Numbered from the stretch's first letter, positions 1-13,100 are shown. The stretch: DNA of 64,000 nt from Spirodela intermedia (GCA_902729315.2 LR746281.1:2726501-2790500), one strand, 5' to 3'. Notes: a model not told the origin generated them from the letters alone. Translations and numbers: made by a program.

Positions 1-2754
1 TAAGCGTCGGATTCGTCGTGATATCTGGGAACAGAAAGTATCTGGAATGTGCAGGAGAACTTTTGACGTGGAACAATCAAAGATCGACACATAGCGACTC
101 TTGGATACCCGAACCGTCGTCGCCGCTCTCTCCCTCTCTCTCTCTATCCTTTTTTCTGACAAAAAGGATGTGGGTTGTGGTGCATGTTGGCCGTTCGGCC
201 CACTCCCCTCTGGCACCCTCGTTGGGCGATCTCCTTTCTTTCCCGAAGCTTCGCCGACGCAGAAAGGGGTAATGAATCCATGGTTCCCGCCTCCGTTTTC
301 CACCTTTTGTACTTCTCTTCGGTAGGATCTGTCGGGGTCCGCTTGTGCTTCGCTCCGCCTCTGATTAGGCAGTAAATCGGACGGAGATGAGGCTGGATTG
401 GATGATGAACTCGGTGAAGAGGCCTGATCTCCGATAGTGAGGTTTCTGATTTTTCGTTGGAGTTTTGTGGTTTATCTGGCCTTTCTTTTCTTCTCCATTT
501 CTTAACGTGACTAAAATTTATGTTGGACTTCAATCAGTCTTCTTCCTGTTTGATCTGCATTTTCACTGTCCATTGGTCTCCCTTTCCACGCTGGACTATA
601 TCCTCCTTTAAACTAGGACCCCCTGTTGTCTTGTTGAACTTATCGGCAACTTGACCTCTTTGCATTTTGTATCTATTTAAACCATTCTGGCTGGACTTTT
701 AGGCCGATACTGATTTCAATCTTATCCATTGCCTGTAAGTAATTTTTTATTGATATCTTATCCAATGTCTTAGTCAGATGCATTTTCACTGTCCAAAATT
801 TGGTAGATCAAGATCCATTTTATGCTGTATAAATTCATACTTTACCTTGATATGTTTTCCTTAATATTATGATAGGCCCTGTGCTTTTAACTTTTTGTGA
901 TCACGGGTCATGTTAGACTGCTAGTTTAGTGTCTCTAAATTCTTTTTTAGGTACACAAATCACCCGTGATAATCACGGGTTCACCCAACCATCAGTGGGA
1001 TAGTTGGGTTTATTCTTGATGTCATATTATAAAATGTTTACGCCACAGTGAGATACTTGGTGGGATTAAAAGTATAGTCTCTGTTATTTTCATCAGATGA
1101 AGCTCACAGCCCAGCATCACAGCTGCTTAATTTTAGATCCTTTGTATTTTTTCTTTTGTGATGTGGTCATCACGTGATTTAAGTTGCATCGCACTGCTCA
1201 TAGATATCTGATGTGGGGCTACATTATGTTTCTGTCATCTCTTAAAAACTGATTGATAAACTCCCATAACCAATTAATTATCTGAGTTGCCGAGCAATCT
1301 TTACTTTATTCTATTGAGGGGAAACGTGCTGCCAAGTAGCTGAGGAAACCCATTTGGGTGTTTCACTAAGATAGTTTCCAGAATAGTTGATGTCTCAGAT
1401 ACTTTGTATACTATTATTTTTAATTGCTTTCTTAGTCTACTTACTACAGTGCTCCCAATGGAAGCCTCTTTTAAGTCCATAGTCAGAAATAATCTGTAAA
1501 TGACTACAGCTAGCTCGAGCAATTGATCTTAGCTTTCAGGGAATAGATCTTCTTTAGAGGCGCCCTATCTATCTGGCGCACCGGCAGGTAGGGGCAACTC
1601 TATGTGATTCGCTATGCTTGCTTGCGTCCCACCCTGTAAGCTGACTCTATTGCCTGCTGGTTAGCGACTTCGGTAGTACGAATCGCATGTCACGCATTCG
1701 AGGGAGAACCTTTCTTCGCTATGTAAATAGAGGGCCGGAATAAGTGCCAGACCCTCCAAGAATGGATAGTCGTCACCTCTACAATCGAAGGCCTGAGATA
1801 GCCTTTCTGTTTTCTTACCTGTTCGGGTTTTTATGGTCAATGATAGCGGTAAACAGAAAATACCTAAGAGCGAATATTTCTTAGGGAGTTCCGTTGCTCA
1901 AGATTGTGATGATTTCAATGAAATTAGGGTCCCCTTTTTTCCCTTCACTTTCACCTAAAAAACCGTTCACTAGTTAAGGCCTTCCGACAAACTTGGAAAT
2001 GGAACAGAAAAATCAAACAGTATCTGATACAACAGTACCCCATTCGTCAAGTCCTCACTTGCTTGGACATTGAATAGAAAAGCCAAACAGTAATGAATAC
2101 AACTATTTCATTAATCTTGACCTTCTGATTGGACTAGTTCTGGTTATGATCATATTTTTCTTTGTATTCTCCAACTATGCACCTATGGAACTTGTTTGGC
2201 TACAGCCAATCTTGTTGTTGTTGGTCTAGGTGGGTAAGTACCTGCTACATTTGTGTTCCTTTCCTTTCCCCTTTTTATGTATTCTTCTGGATAAGTATCC
2301 AATTTATATATTATTTTTTATTTATATTTTCATTTTAAATAATTGAACTCAATTGTCTTGATATGGGTTTAGATCGCTGTGGAGAAAAGTATGAAAATTA
2401 TTATTGGTTGGACTCCATAAAGCTCATGTACCTAGTGTGGCCCTCATGGAAATGACAGAAAGTGCAAGGGAGGGGGAGGAAGCGAGATTGGATGGCTATC
2501 TGAATGATCAGGAGACATACACATTGCAAGAAAAGCTTTGTCCCTCTTTATCATGACCATTGAGAGATAACTTTTTGCAACTCGGAGGAAATGTTTTTTT
2601 CCTTTTTCTGTAGACTTTATATGAATACCTTGATAATTCCATGTACCATTTTGATTGCAGTGGAACATACCTGTTGAGAGATTTTCCATTTCGCTCGAAT
2701 CATGGACTAGCTACTGCGTTTGTTTACTTTTGTGCAGATTTATCGAAGCACATT
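1..2754 (+). other. 5' leader/intron region of the endosulfine gene
   Basis: No coding exon could be supported here. A splice acceptor at 2736-2737 lies just before the start codon at 2755, so this stretch probably holds untranslated first exon(s) and leader introns; a good donor (GTAAGT) is visible near 2234. Bases about 100-370 are richer in GC and pyrimidine than the rest and may be the first exon, but the transcription start cannot be fixed. A block at about 1545-2000 has a composition unlike its surroundings and is discussed as a finding. A short open frame is in phase upstream of the start codon (from 2641), but it crosses the acceptor and looks like intron read-through. Confidence 0.4.
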
Positions 2755-3448
2755 ATGACTGGCACAAAGGGTACCAATGGCAATGATCTAGAGTGCCTAG
2801 AAAGTGTGCGAGCTGAGCAAAACTTAGAGCATGTGGAACATAATAAAGTGAACTCAATGCCATCGTTCCAAGAGGAGGTACTCTTAACTAGGGGTGTCAG
2901 TGGGATGGTTATGGTCTGGGCGGGCCTATTTTCTCTTTCCAGGATTGTTTCTCATGGAAAGCTTAAGCCAGGTTTATATTCGAGGCACCTCTGGCCTGTA
3001 GACTCAGCTACTCTTCATTCTTCCAGTCTCCCACCCAAAACAGAAAATATCACTCCGTGAATTTCGACTGAACAGTTGATATCAGTGTAGAGAATTCTTA
3101 TCATTAGAACTGCCTCTTTTTCAGGAGAAAGCAATCAAGAAGAAGTATGGAGGATTGCTACCCAAAAAGCCACCACTTATCTCAAAGGTTTTAACATTCT
3201 ATTCAACATTTCAAGATACATTCATTTTAGAAGCTTCTTTCAAAATTTCACCCGGAGAGCTGAAAGATCTCTTTTTTTATTTCATTTTCTGTGATTAACT
3301 CTCTAGAAAACTTTATGAAACTTTACAAGTTAGTACCACGAATTTTCTGATTGTCCTCGGAAGGCATTTACCTATTTCAGCCCAATTTTCTGGAGCTCTT
3401 TGGTTAACACTTCACGACCTTGTTATTCTCAAAATTTGTAGAGTTTTG

Positions 3449-3518
<70 letters not shown>

Positions 3519-4706
3519 TGTGGAACAGCCATATGCCAAGAAAACTGGGTTGCAGGCTTCCCGGTCTGACCATTGAAACTGGAACCCAGCCTAGACAAGA
3601 ACTATTCCACCCTATTTTCCTCCTGGATTAGGTTTTACGGCCCAAGCCTAAAAACATTGGGCCAGGCTTCAAAATTTCGAAAGCCATCAAATGTTTTTGT
3701 ATATAGTCCACATTTCTCATATCAACATTTGTGTTCATTCAGGACCATGAGCGTGCTTTCTTTGATTCTGCTGATTGGGCGTTGGGAAAGGTACAAAATT
3801 TAATTTCTCTCTTGAACCTTCTTTCATTACATTGCCCTCTAACCTTTGGACCAAACCAGCAAGGAGCACCTGTGGGGAAACCCAAAGGACCTCTTGAGGC
3901 ATTGCGGCCAAAATTACAGGTATTTTCCTTCTCCTGTCTTTGCTCTGGATTTGATTCTCCTCCCTGTCAAGTGCCCCATTATCCCCCTCCTCCATCCACA
4001 CCTCTCCCATTGATTCCCAATGAGCTTCACAAGACCCAGCCCATCTGCACTTTTATGCAGGAACGCTCCGTTGTGGCCATCACATATATCTGTGGTAGCC
4101 ATGGTATATGATACCTGCTAAATTGCCGGAAAAAAACATTTTTTAAAAATTCAGTATATATATGACATTCATGAAATGCATTATGCTTACTAACTGTCGC
4201 ATTATTCCCCCTTATCTTTAGTAAATTCCACCTGTGGTCGTAGAAATAATGTGTCTATAAAGCTGACTAAGGCAATAATTTTTCCTTTGTTTTAGTACAT
4301 TCTACCATGAAATTCTCGTAGTTACGATGTGTATTTCTAGTAGTTACGATGTGTATATCATACTTTCTAAAGGCAGTAATATCCCCTGATGTGTATATAA
4401 TGCTTAATAATTGTAGCAATATTCCCCCTTGTTTTACTTAATTCTACCTACATGTTCCCCCCATTTTACTAGATTCTACCTTATATGATAGTAGTCATGG
4501 TTTGTGTGTTCTTGCCCAGCCAACCCCTTACCAGCAGACACGTGTGAGAAGATCAGCTTATGCACCTGCCGATGGTGAAGGTACTTATCCCTAAACAATT
4601 GCCCTCTTAACATCAGTCCACTCATCTTCTTCCTTAATTTTCTCCACCAGCCCTTTCATCAGATGAGGCGGCTGGTGCTTCAGGGAACATGAATACTGAT
4701 GAGTGA
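2755..4706 (+). CDS. endosulfine/ARPP19-type phosphoprotein
   Basis: Predicted 136-residue protein from six exons: 2755-2877, 3125-3187, 3743-3790, 3860-3919, 4520-4580 and 4651-4706. All junctions are GT-AG and in phase. The conserved core runs KKYGGLLPKKPPLISK, then DHERAFFDSADWALGK, then KGPLEALRPKLQ, then RRSAYAPADGE, which is the plant form of the endosulfine family. In animals and yeast the serine of the FDSGDY core is phosphorylated by Greatwall-type kinase, and the protein then inhibits PP2A-B55 in mitotic or nutrient signalling. Here the core is FDSADW, with the serine kept. The Arg-Arg-Ser near the C-terminus could be an AGC-kinase site, as in vertebrate members. The N-terminal 40 residues are poorly conserved and acidic. 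The start was chosen because it is the first ATG after a clear acceptor. Cytosolic or nuclear; no signal peptide or membrane segment. Confidence 0.9.
3453..3514. repeat. (GA)n microsatellite, about 31 units
   Basis: Pure GA dinucleotide run inside the second intron of the endosulfine gene, probably length-variable between individuals. Confidence 0.95.
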
Positions 4707-6400
4707 ACAACCAGGAGAGGAATTGTCAACTTCATCGGCTTTGCATCTCTGGTGGTAGTGGTGAGCGGCCTATGGTTTTTTTTATATATCACTTAATGAA
4801 TAAGCCCCTGGTAATTTTTGTCTTTGTCGTACAAATGACTTTCCATCGTATCTACAGCTCTCACAGACTGCAACCCTAAGCCCAAGTCATAAACCCTGAA
4901 CTCTAAACCCTGTTTGTGCTGGGCCCATTTTTCGAGCTTCTCTCCTAGTTTAGTTTTGTTATAATATGGTTTTAATTTATTGATAAAAAATGAGACAAGG
5001 GAGGGAAGGTAGGAAAAGAGGCAGATGCATCTAATGAATCAGGAGGATCAAGTTATAGTCTCAATAATTCATTGGACGTGGGGACTTCCCACTGCTTGCA
5101 TGAAGCCCAATCCTGAGCTGATGTCATGGGCATGTGATGAAGTCATCCGTTAGGAAAATGATGGATTTGACCCACCGCCTGGCCCTGGGATCAGACCTAA
5201 TTAACTTCAAGCCAAATGAGGAAACCCTAGTCCCAAAATTAGGCTTTCATAATTCATTTCGCTTGGTCTTACAATGATGTGAATTGAGGATGGCTCCAAG
5301 AAGGGGAATTCACCAAGACATGGGTGGTCCAAGGAGTGGGGCACAGCTTGCCTTTATACCGAATTTTGATGCAAAGTCAAGTATCTAATCACAATTTTAA
5401 GATGCCCCTTTATTCTCATTTGCAGATCTGGTCGCCTTACTCACAACCAATCTTATTGGACCTTATTGCATGGAAAACAAAACTATTTCAAGATTACTTC
5501 ATACTGGGTAGATTGATCTAAGTCTAATCAAACCAAATGATGATCTTATTTCTTAAATCCATTCAACTTTTAGCGCAATATGGCTACATTTTCCTAATCA
5601 AGATGAGCCTATTCTAATGATCTTGGTATTTTTTTTTAATTTTTCAATGGAATAAAAAATCAACTTCATTATGAGGCCACCTATGAAGTAGTTCAGAGAT
5701 ATTGTTAACTCATGTTGAGCTCCTACGGATATTGATTCCTAGGACATGGATGAGCATGAAGGCAAATGATGAGGAGCATAGGCTTAGTAGTGCGTGAGAA
5801 TTATGCTCATAAAATGAGTATTTCTATAATGAGAGGATAATTTTACGGGCCCCTCTTCACTATGCTCTCAAATGCAAATATACTCCCCATGTCTTCTTCA
5901 TTGTTACCACTGCCTTATAGTTTCTAGAGAAAGAGAGAGACAACGTGACTAAGTCTACCTATGTGAGGATATCTTTACAAAAGATTATTATTACAGTATT
6001 TTTGTAAATAATAGTATTTGATAATTTATGCACACACTTATTGACTGACCTCGACTTGAAGAGAAGCTTGAAAATAGTTTGGTCTACAAACCCCCTATGC
6101 ACAAGGGTATTTTTTTGAAATAATTATAAACATTGTCTTTAATATTTGAAGACAACATGTTCTTCATGGTGGATCATATTGATTATATGGGATGCATACA
6201 TGGAGGAAGTTCCCTCTAAGTGAAGGTATCTTTATATATGAAAACACCATGCTCTTCATGCTTGTATAAATAACACACCCTTATAATCAGGGCACACTTA
6301 CTATGAGACCCAAAATTAAAAAGATGATTTAAAAAGTACTTTCCCACCTTAAGTTGGATCAGGTTGAGGTAATGAGTACCTAGAGAGGAGTCCCATATTG
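4707..6400. other. intergenic, no recognisable gene
   Basis: AT-rich sequence with no supported coding region. The first 300 bases are presumably the 3' untranslated part of the endosulfine gene. The stretch about 4862-4912 contains a few scattered AAACCCT-like words, too irregular to be a telomeric array. The remainder is probably old transposon DNA that I could not classify. Confidence 0.4.
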
Positions 6401-6500
6401 ATGTAAGGAAACACAATTGGAGGTCCATATGCCACAAAAATATGAATAGCAGCTTGGTTGTCACAATAAAAATGTTAGGAGAGGTACCTTGGTGCAAAAG
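6400..6500 (-). mobile_element. copia RNase H fragment
   Basis: Read on the minus strand, about 6480-6430 encodes FYCDNQAAIHI, the signature around a catalytic Asp of Ty1/copia RNase H. The homology stops abruptly just after it, where the family would continue with an NPVFHERTKHI-type motif. It is broken and not functional. By strand and order it fits as the distal end of the old copia element whose reverse transcriptase, integrase and gag fragments lie at higher coordinates. Confidence 0.6.
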
Positions 6501-7359
6501 TTTTACATTTATTATTATAACTAGAAAATTTATAATGTAGTAGCAACTAATACATACTATTCATCTTCAATGGATGACTTGAATATTATTAATTTCTTTT
6601 TTATCTCCCAAGATATCAATGAGTCTCCAAGAAAAATGTAAACCCTTGTGACTGATTTTAAGAATAATATAGGTAGCCTAATCTACATTTGAAAATTTTC
6701 ATATTTGTAAAGAGTATTACGTAGGGAATAGTAGTCTTTGACCAAGAGTTAACTTGAGATATCAAAGTATATGATGTACTACTATTAGATGGGGATGCTA
6801 ACTTATGTACCACAAAAATGATTTCAAGAAGTGTGATAGTCAAATAAAATAATACATTAACCAATCTCTTCTATTTAGTTTTTAAGTTGTGAGAATGAGT
6901 TGCAGTTGTAGGTTTAGATCCAAGAAAGTGATCATTTTTAAGTAATTGTGAAGTATACTAGTGTTGAGACAAAATGATATGTATTCAATGACGTATAATT
7001 TTGAACTTCATAAAATATTGAAAAGTGTCAAAATCTTTAATTTTAAATTGAGTATATAAGAAAACTTTCAAAACATTGATAGTTAGAAATGAAAGTCAAG
7101 ATAGTATGATATAAAATAGGTAAGTAGTAAACAAATGAAGAATTGACACTTTTTTTAGCAACAAATAATTATATTTTAATTAAGTGAATCCAATTAAATT
7201 ATATAATTTGAAAATACTATGGTTTGAATGATTTTAGACACTTCCTTACCAATGTGGTGAAGATGTAGGGTCTTCCAAAAGACATCATTACTGATTGAGA
7301 TACATGATTCATTAAAAAATACTAGATCACCCTCTTCAAGCATAGGGAATTCAAGTAAA

Positions 7360-7600
7360 GTTCTCCACAAGTTTTATTTGTAGATGGTTGGGCAAACAAA
7401 GTGAATCAATAAATTATTCGAGTACCTCCAACATTTTTTGACAGCAAAACAAGAGATTTGAGTGGAGATGTCAGATGTGGTGGAATTCTCTTATAACTTA
7501 CATTAGAGCTCAACAATAGATCAATCACCATTTAAGCTTGTGATAGGTCAGCAAGTGCTAAAGCTATTAGAGATGACGAAACATATGGGTACACGACACT
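7360..7600 (+). mobile_element. Ty3/gypsy integrase C-terminal fragment
   Basis: Plus-strand translation gives MVGQTK-stop-INKLFEYLQHFLTA, then VEFSYNLH-stop-SSTIDQSPFKLVIGQQ. This matches the gypsy integrase consensus (TDGQTERVN, then EYLRHFVTANQ, then AQFSYNLHxSSTxxSPFELVxGQQP). Stops and substitutions show it is decayed. No LTR could be paired with it. Confidence 0.75.
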
Positions 7601-8349
7601 GCCCAATTGCACACTACTTCATGTAGGTGCATGGAAATCACACTAGAAGTGGTGTGTGATGTGTTGGGATATGTCATGCATTGAATACCAATGTATGGGA
7701 GGTAGACAAAAGTGTACATCACAAGTTGTGGCTGCTAATATAACATACTGTGGCATTGACAAGGTAACAACATAGTTGTGGCATGGATTAGAGTAACACA
7801 TGCACCAAGAATGCATGGTGAGCATGCATGAGTTGGCACATGGATGAGAAGGTGTGCTGAAGGGATAATCGTCATAGGAAATCTGACACATTTTCAGATA
7901 CCATATAACTCTCACTAACTGTAGGCATATCCATAATTTCCGTGACTTGATTAATGCCAATGAGTTATGGACCACATGGAGTTATGGAGGAGATAGTTAA
8001 TAGTTCAATAACTAAGATTGTAACTTGGCCTCCCATATAAGTACCTTGACTATAACTTAGTGTGAGATGAGTGAGTACAACATTTAGCCCCCTCTCCTTT
8101 TGTACTCCTAGCTTGAAATAGAGTGAGCCATCCCTTTAGTCCCTTAATGTGTTTGAAGCTTTTGTTAGCTCTCTCTTTGATTTAGGGAGGAACTCACATT
8201 AGAGAATGTGTTGTTCCTTAGCAATGGCATGGGACAGGATGACATGAGAATGAATCATGGGACAATTGAGGATTGGTCAACACTTTCTCACATCTTGAAG
8301 CTTAGGTCGTTCATTGGCCTAGCTAACTAAATCTCTACTAGAGCAAAGA

Positions 8350-8510
8350 ATTATAGTAGATATTTTCAAGAAAAAGAATGATGAATCCCTTTGATTGTGT
8401 ACAGACTACCAAGTCTTGAACAAGATCCCTTCAATTGAGTGGAGCTAAGTAGTTCTTTAGGATAGACTTAAAAGAGTTAGTGTCAAGTCCAAATTCAACC
8501 CATAAATGAT
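8350..8510 (+). mobile_element. Ty3/gypsy reverse-transcriptase fragment
   Basis: Plus-strand translation about 8365-8500 gives FKKKNDESL-stop-LCTDYQVLNKIPS and then DRLKRVSVKSKF. This corresponds to the gypsy RT block FVKKKDGSLRLCIDYRxLNK followed by LFDRLxGAxVFSKIDL. It carries stops and is a remnant. It lies downstream of an integrase fragment on the same strand, the reverse of the normal gypsy gene order. Confidence 0.7.
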
Positions 8511-8669
8511 TAGTCAAAATGTCACATGAACATCCATATTGCTAATGCCCAGTCAATTCATATAAATTGTTTCTAAAAAATATGTATTGAGAAAAATATG
8601 ATTGACATCTTATTGAAAAATGTATTAATTGTTCTTAGTTATAAGGATTATCATGAGTTTAAAATACTT

Positions 8670-8940
8670 TAGTTTGAAATCAAAGAAACTATTTAGAAAA
8701 AAATAAGACTTTGTTATATGTCCTTTGGAAACTAATTGAGTATTATAACATCTAATAGAGTAGTAAAATGATACTTGACCTTGTAAATCCAACAACATCT
8801 AATATAATCCTTTTTTGCTAGCAAAGAAAGAATTGACCAATTGTTGTTTGACTCCACATCTTCTTACTCAGCCTTTATTGCCTCTTGCCAATAAGGAAAA
8901 GTGGCTTGTTGATGATAAAACTAAAGTTCATAGTTGGAAG
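8670..8940 (-). mobile_element. copia reverse-transcriptase fragment
   Basis: On the minus strand, 8930 to about 8760 encodes TSHFSYWQEAIKAE, then ESNNNWSILSLLAKKDYIRC, then CWIYKVKYH. The copia RT entry motif is a Q/W-x-x-A-M-x-x-E block, then N-x-T-W-x-L, then I-x-C-K-W-V-Y-K-V/I-K. There are internal stops. It probably belongs to the same old element as the integrase fragment at 9850-9990. Confidence 0.7.
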
Positions 8941-9849
8941 AAACATATGAAAAAATATTTATGAAATGAAGATAGAGAAGTGTGTGATAGTAAATCAAAC
9001 AAAGGACATGGACTTTCTGTGTAATTAGGACAAGTATGTTTCAAGGTACTATAATGAAGTTCTTAACATGGGGGCTTAGTAATATAGGTAGATTCTATTA
9101 TTATAAGCTCAATAGTAGAATTGATTGAGTGAAATGCATTGTGGATGAAGAGATGTATGAAGTGTAGTTGAAACTTTGGTTGCAACAATAGAGAAAATTA
9201 GATTTGGGAAGAGAATAAAGTGTCAATAATTGCTATTGAATGATGTAGAAACGTGTTCATAAAAAATGACATTTCATGAGACAAAACTGTTTGCTCTAAA
9301 TATCAAAGGTAGAACTGATTGGTGGAATGGATTATGGATGAAGAGATGTGAAAGTCAAGAGTAAATATCAATTATGACAATGAGGAAAACTAGATTTGGG
9401 AGGGATCCAATAAAGTGTCAGTAATTACAACAAAATGATAGGAAAACACACATTCATGAAAAAATACACTTGGTGAAACAAAAATCTGTTTACTCTAAAT
9501 ATCATGAAGTCTATAGCCTTTCATACTAGGAGGAAATCTAACAAAAATGTACAGGTTGACTCAAAGATAAATTTTATTTGAATTTAAAAATAGTGTGGAA
9601 ATAGGTTAAATAACTAAATACTTTCAAAACTTAAATAATCATCATATTTCTATTAAGTAATTAAGAAGGATTGTTGTTGCTGAAAAGAGTAAATGACAAA
9701 GCTCTAGCAACATTAATAAATTTTGATATTCATATTTCATTGCATAATCTTATTAGTTTGTTCATGTAAAAAAATTGATATAAAATATCATGTTCAATGA
9801 AGAAATTAAAGTCAAATAGAGAGTGACTCATAATAGAAGATTTTAGAAC

Positions 9850-9994
9850 AATATTTTTTGCTTCTAATTTATTTTTCATAAGAAAAAATTAAGGAAGTTG
9901 AGTGGAATCATCGACAATAGTAAGAAGATATTGATGACTTGAGTGACTAATAGTATGATAAGACCTCCATATATCACAATATATCAAATGTTTA
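9850..9994 (-). mobile_element. old copia integrase, left half
   Basis: Minus-strand reading from 9985 downwards gives LIYCDIWRSYHTISHSSHQY, then LLTIVDDST, then MKNKLEAKNIV. This is the DDE integrase block of Ty1/copia (HCDIWGPYxT, FLTIVDDYSR, MKNKSEA). The right half of the same domain lies at 14495-14600; the 4,495-bp copia element between them splits the domain. Confidence 0.75.
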
Positions 9995-10104
9995 TGAAGA
10001 TAAAAAATAAATTAACAAAATAAAGAAATTGATAGAAGCCCTATACATACAGAGGTGAGGAGAGAGAAAGTAAGGCACATAAACCCAAAATATATATCTC
10101 GACA
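9995..10104 (-). repeat. 3' LTR of the copia element (110 bp)
   Basis: Pairs with 14379-14489. The shared core covers the block reading AGAAGCCCTATACATA and the block reading GTGAGGAGAGAGAAAGT on the plus strand. The purine tract abuts its inner edge at 10105-10120. Confidence 0.85.
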
Positions 10105-13100
10105 GCCTCCCTCAAGTTGGAGTGTAAAGATAGAAAGTTCCAAACTTGGAACAAGAGGAATTTCATTGATGATCATGGAGAACCTTCATAAGTATGTCAC
10201 TAAATTGCATTTTCGAAGACATCTTAGTTAGGAGAATTAATTGAGTCTGAAGCTTATTTTGAATAAATTGACAATCAAACTCAATATGTTTTATCTGTTC
10301 GTAGAAAACAAGATTAGAAGAGATGCATAAGTTGACGACGAAAGAGGCCAAGCTCCATAAGAAAGTGACTTACCTAAATAAGCTCACATACAATAGTCCA
10401 CATAGTCTAATATTCTAATTCAATATTGGACATTACAATCAACTATTGCTTCTTGCTCTTCCAAGATATAAGATTCCTCTCCAAAAAGATGCAATAGCTA
10501 GTGGTGGAGCATCAATCAATAGGATAACCTACTCAATCTATGTCATAATAACCATGAACATTCATATAAGAATAAGGTTTGTACATAATTCTTTGGCCAA
10601 GATGTCCCTTTAGATACTAAAGGATCCTCATGATTACATCATAGTGAGTAGTGTGTGAATTGACCATAAATTGACTAGCGACACTTCTAGCAAAAGAAAT
10701 GTTAGAACGAGTTAAGGTCAAATAATTTAGTCAATCCACCAAGTGACAGAATTGTCTCAAATCTTCAAGAGTATTACTTGAATCTAGAACCAATTTGACC
10801 TTTAGATTCATTGGTGTAGGAATAGATTTAGCACCCAACATTCTTACATCTTGTAATAGATCAAGCACATACATATGGTAGTTGATAATCAAGTCTTTGA
10901 AAGAGTAGGTAACCTTAATGCCTAGAAAATACCAAAATTTGACTCAAATCTTTGATCATTACTTTGGTCTGAAGAAAGATCTTAAAATTAGAGATACCCT
11001 ATCTATCATCACTTGTTAAAATAATATCATCAACATAGGCAAGTAAAATAACATAACAACAATGTGACAATAGAATATGGTACAATTAGAAGAACTCTAT
11101 TGAAGACCAAAATCTTTAATTATCTTGTAGAAACAACTAAACCAAGCATGAAGAGAGTATTTCAGCCCATAGATTTATGTAAATAACACATAGAATCTGG
11201 TGAGTCAGTCAAAATAAAATTAGGAGGTTACTCCATATAGGCCTTTGCCTCAAGATCGTCAAGAAGAAAAATATTCTTCACATCAAATAAGAAATAAAAT
11301 TAAAAATAAGATATTTGGTACAAGAATGGGGTACCTTTCCTAGGGTGATCAATAGTTAGGGAGATTGAGGATGATAAAAGAGAAACTTGTGACACATAAA
11401 GAGTAAAAGACAGCAAGACCAATGAAGAAAGTGACTTGGGAAATATCAACAAGATAGGTCTAAAGTCGCATGAAGAAGTAGTTATAGACAATCCAAAGAA
11501 AGGAGATCATTTAAAGAAGGCGACATTTGCAGACATAAAATGACGATGAGTCAGTGGAGAATAACAATGGTACCCTTTATGAAGATTATATTTCATAGAC
11601 TTAGGCACAAGCTTATCTAGATCTAGTTCAATTTGATGAAAAAAACACACAATCAAACATGCATGGAGGTAAATAAAAGAGAGGGTGGCCAATATAGAGG
11701 ATAGAAAAAAAAATTGATGTTAGAGGATGGAAGATGGCATCTAGCTACTAAGGTAGATAGTAGTAAGGACGGCATATCTACAAGATTATAGAGGTATATC
11801 GGTAGCGATAAGAAGGATGCAAGCAATCTCAATAATATGATGAAATTTGTGTTAAGTAATGCTATTTTGTTGAAGGGTATGCAGATAGAATTATTGGAGA
11901 ATGTCATGTTACTTGAGAAAGGTAATCATAGGTAGACTAAAATACTCATTCGCATTGTCTGAGCAAAAAGTATAGATGATGGTACCAAACTATGTGCAAA
12001 CTTCCACACAAAAGGCTTGAACATGAGAAACAACTCAGATCGATCTTTCATTAGATACACTCTCATGTAAGATGTGAATAATTATTAATTAAAATAATAA
12101 AATATCTATAACTAAGTTATGTGGATATATGATTAGGAGTGAAAATGTCAGAATGAATAAGTTCAAAAAGAGATGTAAGTCTAAGACACAAACAAGAAGT
12201 AAAAACTCTCTTAGTGTGCTTTTCAAACTGACAAGAGGCACACTTAAGCATAGACAAATGTGATAAACTAAGAAATAAATACTTGAGTTTTGAAAAAGAG
12301 GCATGCCCAAGCCAACTATGAATTTGAAGTCAAAAGACACTAGCACAAGCCATTGGATCTAGAGGACACAAATAATACAGACCGCCACGTTTAACCCTTT
12401 TACTAATCTTGTTCTCAATCTTCATGTCATACGTAACACAAGATTCATGAAGAAACATAATGGATATACTATGTGTGCGGGTAAGGAAACTAATGGAAAT
12501 AAGGTTGAAAGGAGACTAAAGAACATGTAAAACAAATGTAAATGGAAGATAAGGCAAGGGTAAGAAATTCTTAATGCTAAGAACCTTTAATTCATCAACG
12601 AGTTGAACAAAGGATGAGAAGGATTTGAGCAATAGGAGGTGAAATGAGAATACATAGCAAAGATATGATAGGTGGCACTTGAATCGAAGACCGATGATTG
12701 AAATGTGTTAACATATATAGATGTTGGAGCAGTATATGGCTAAGTCATAAATGGTTGCAACGATGGCCAAGAAATAAGGACAATAAGCCCAAGATATTGC
12801 AGAGTTGAAGGTGTAACCAAAGTCGCAACTTGTTGAAATAATTATTGAGCAGCCATAAGTTCCTTGAGAACCCACTACACCTTCTCCTCAGTCAAGGCAA
12901 AACCAAGAGGAGTGGATGGAGCTGGTGGTCGAGTTGGTGGATGTGCAATGGTCTTAATCCAATGTAGCAACATGAATATAGGGATACCCATAAAGAGCAT
13001 AGCAACAGTGCTCTGTGGTCATTATGACTGCAATGAGAACACTCAAGACAGTGATCGGATTTACAAAGCTTGTCATCACATGCACCTCCATTACATCCCT

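Noticed and set aside
3404-3598. 64-codon frame with a Ser-Leu repeat
   Set aside because: Translation of the (GA)n microsatellite within an intron.
4862-4912. Telomere-like AAACCCT words
   Set aside because: Only scattered, irregular copies; not an interstitial telomeric array.
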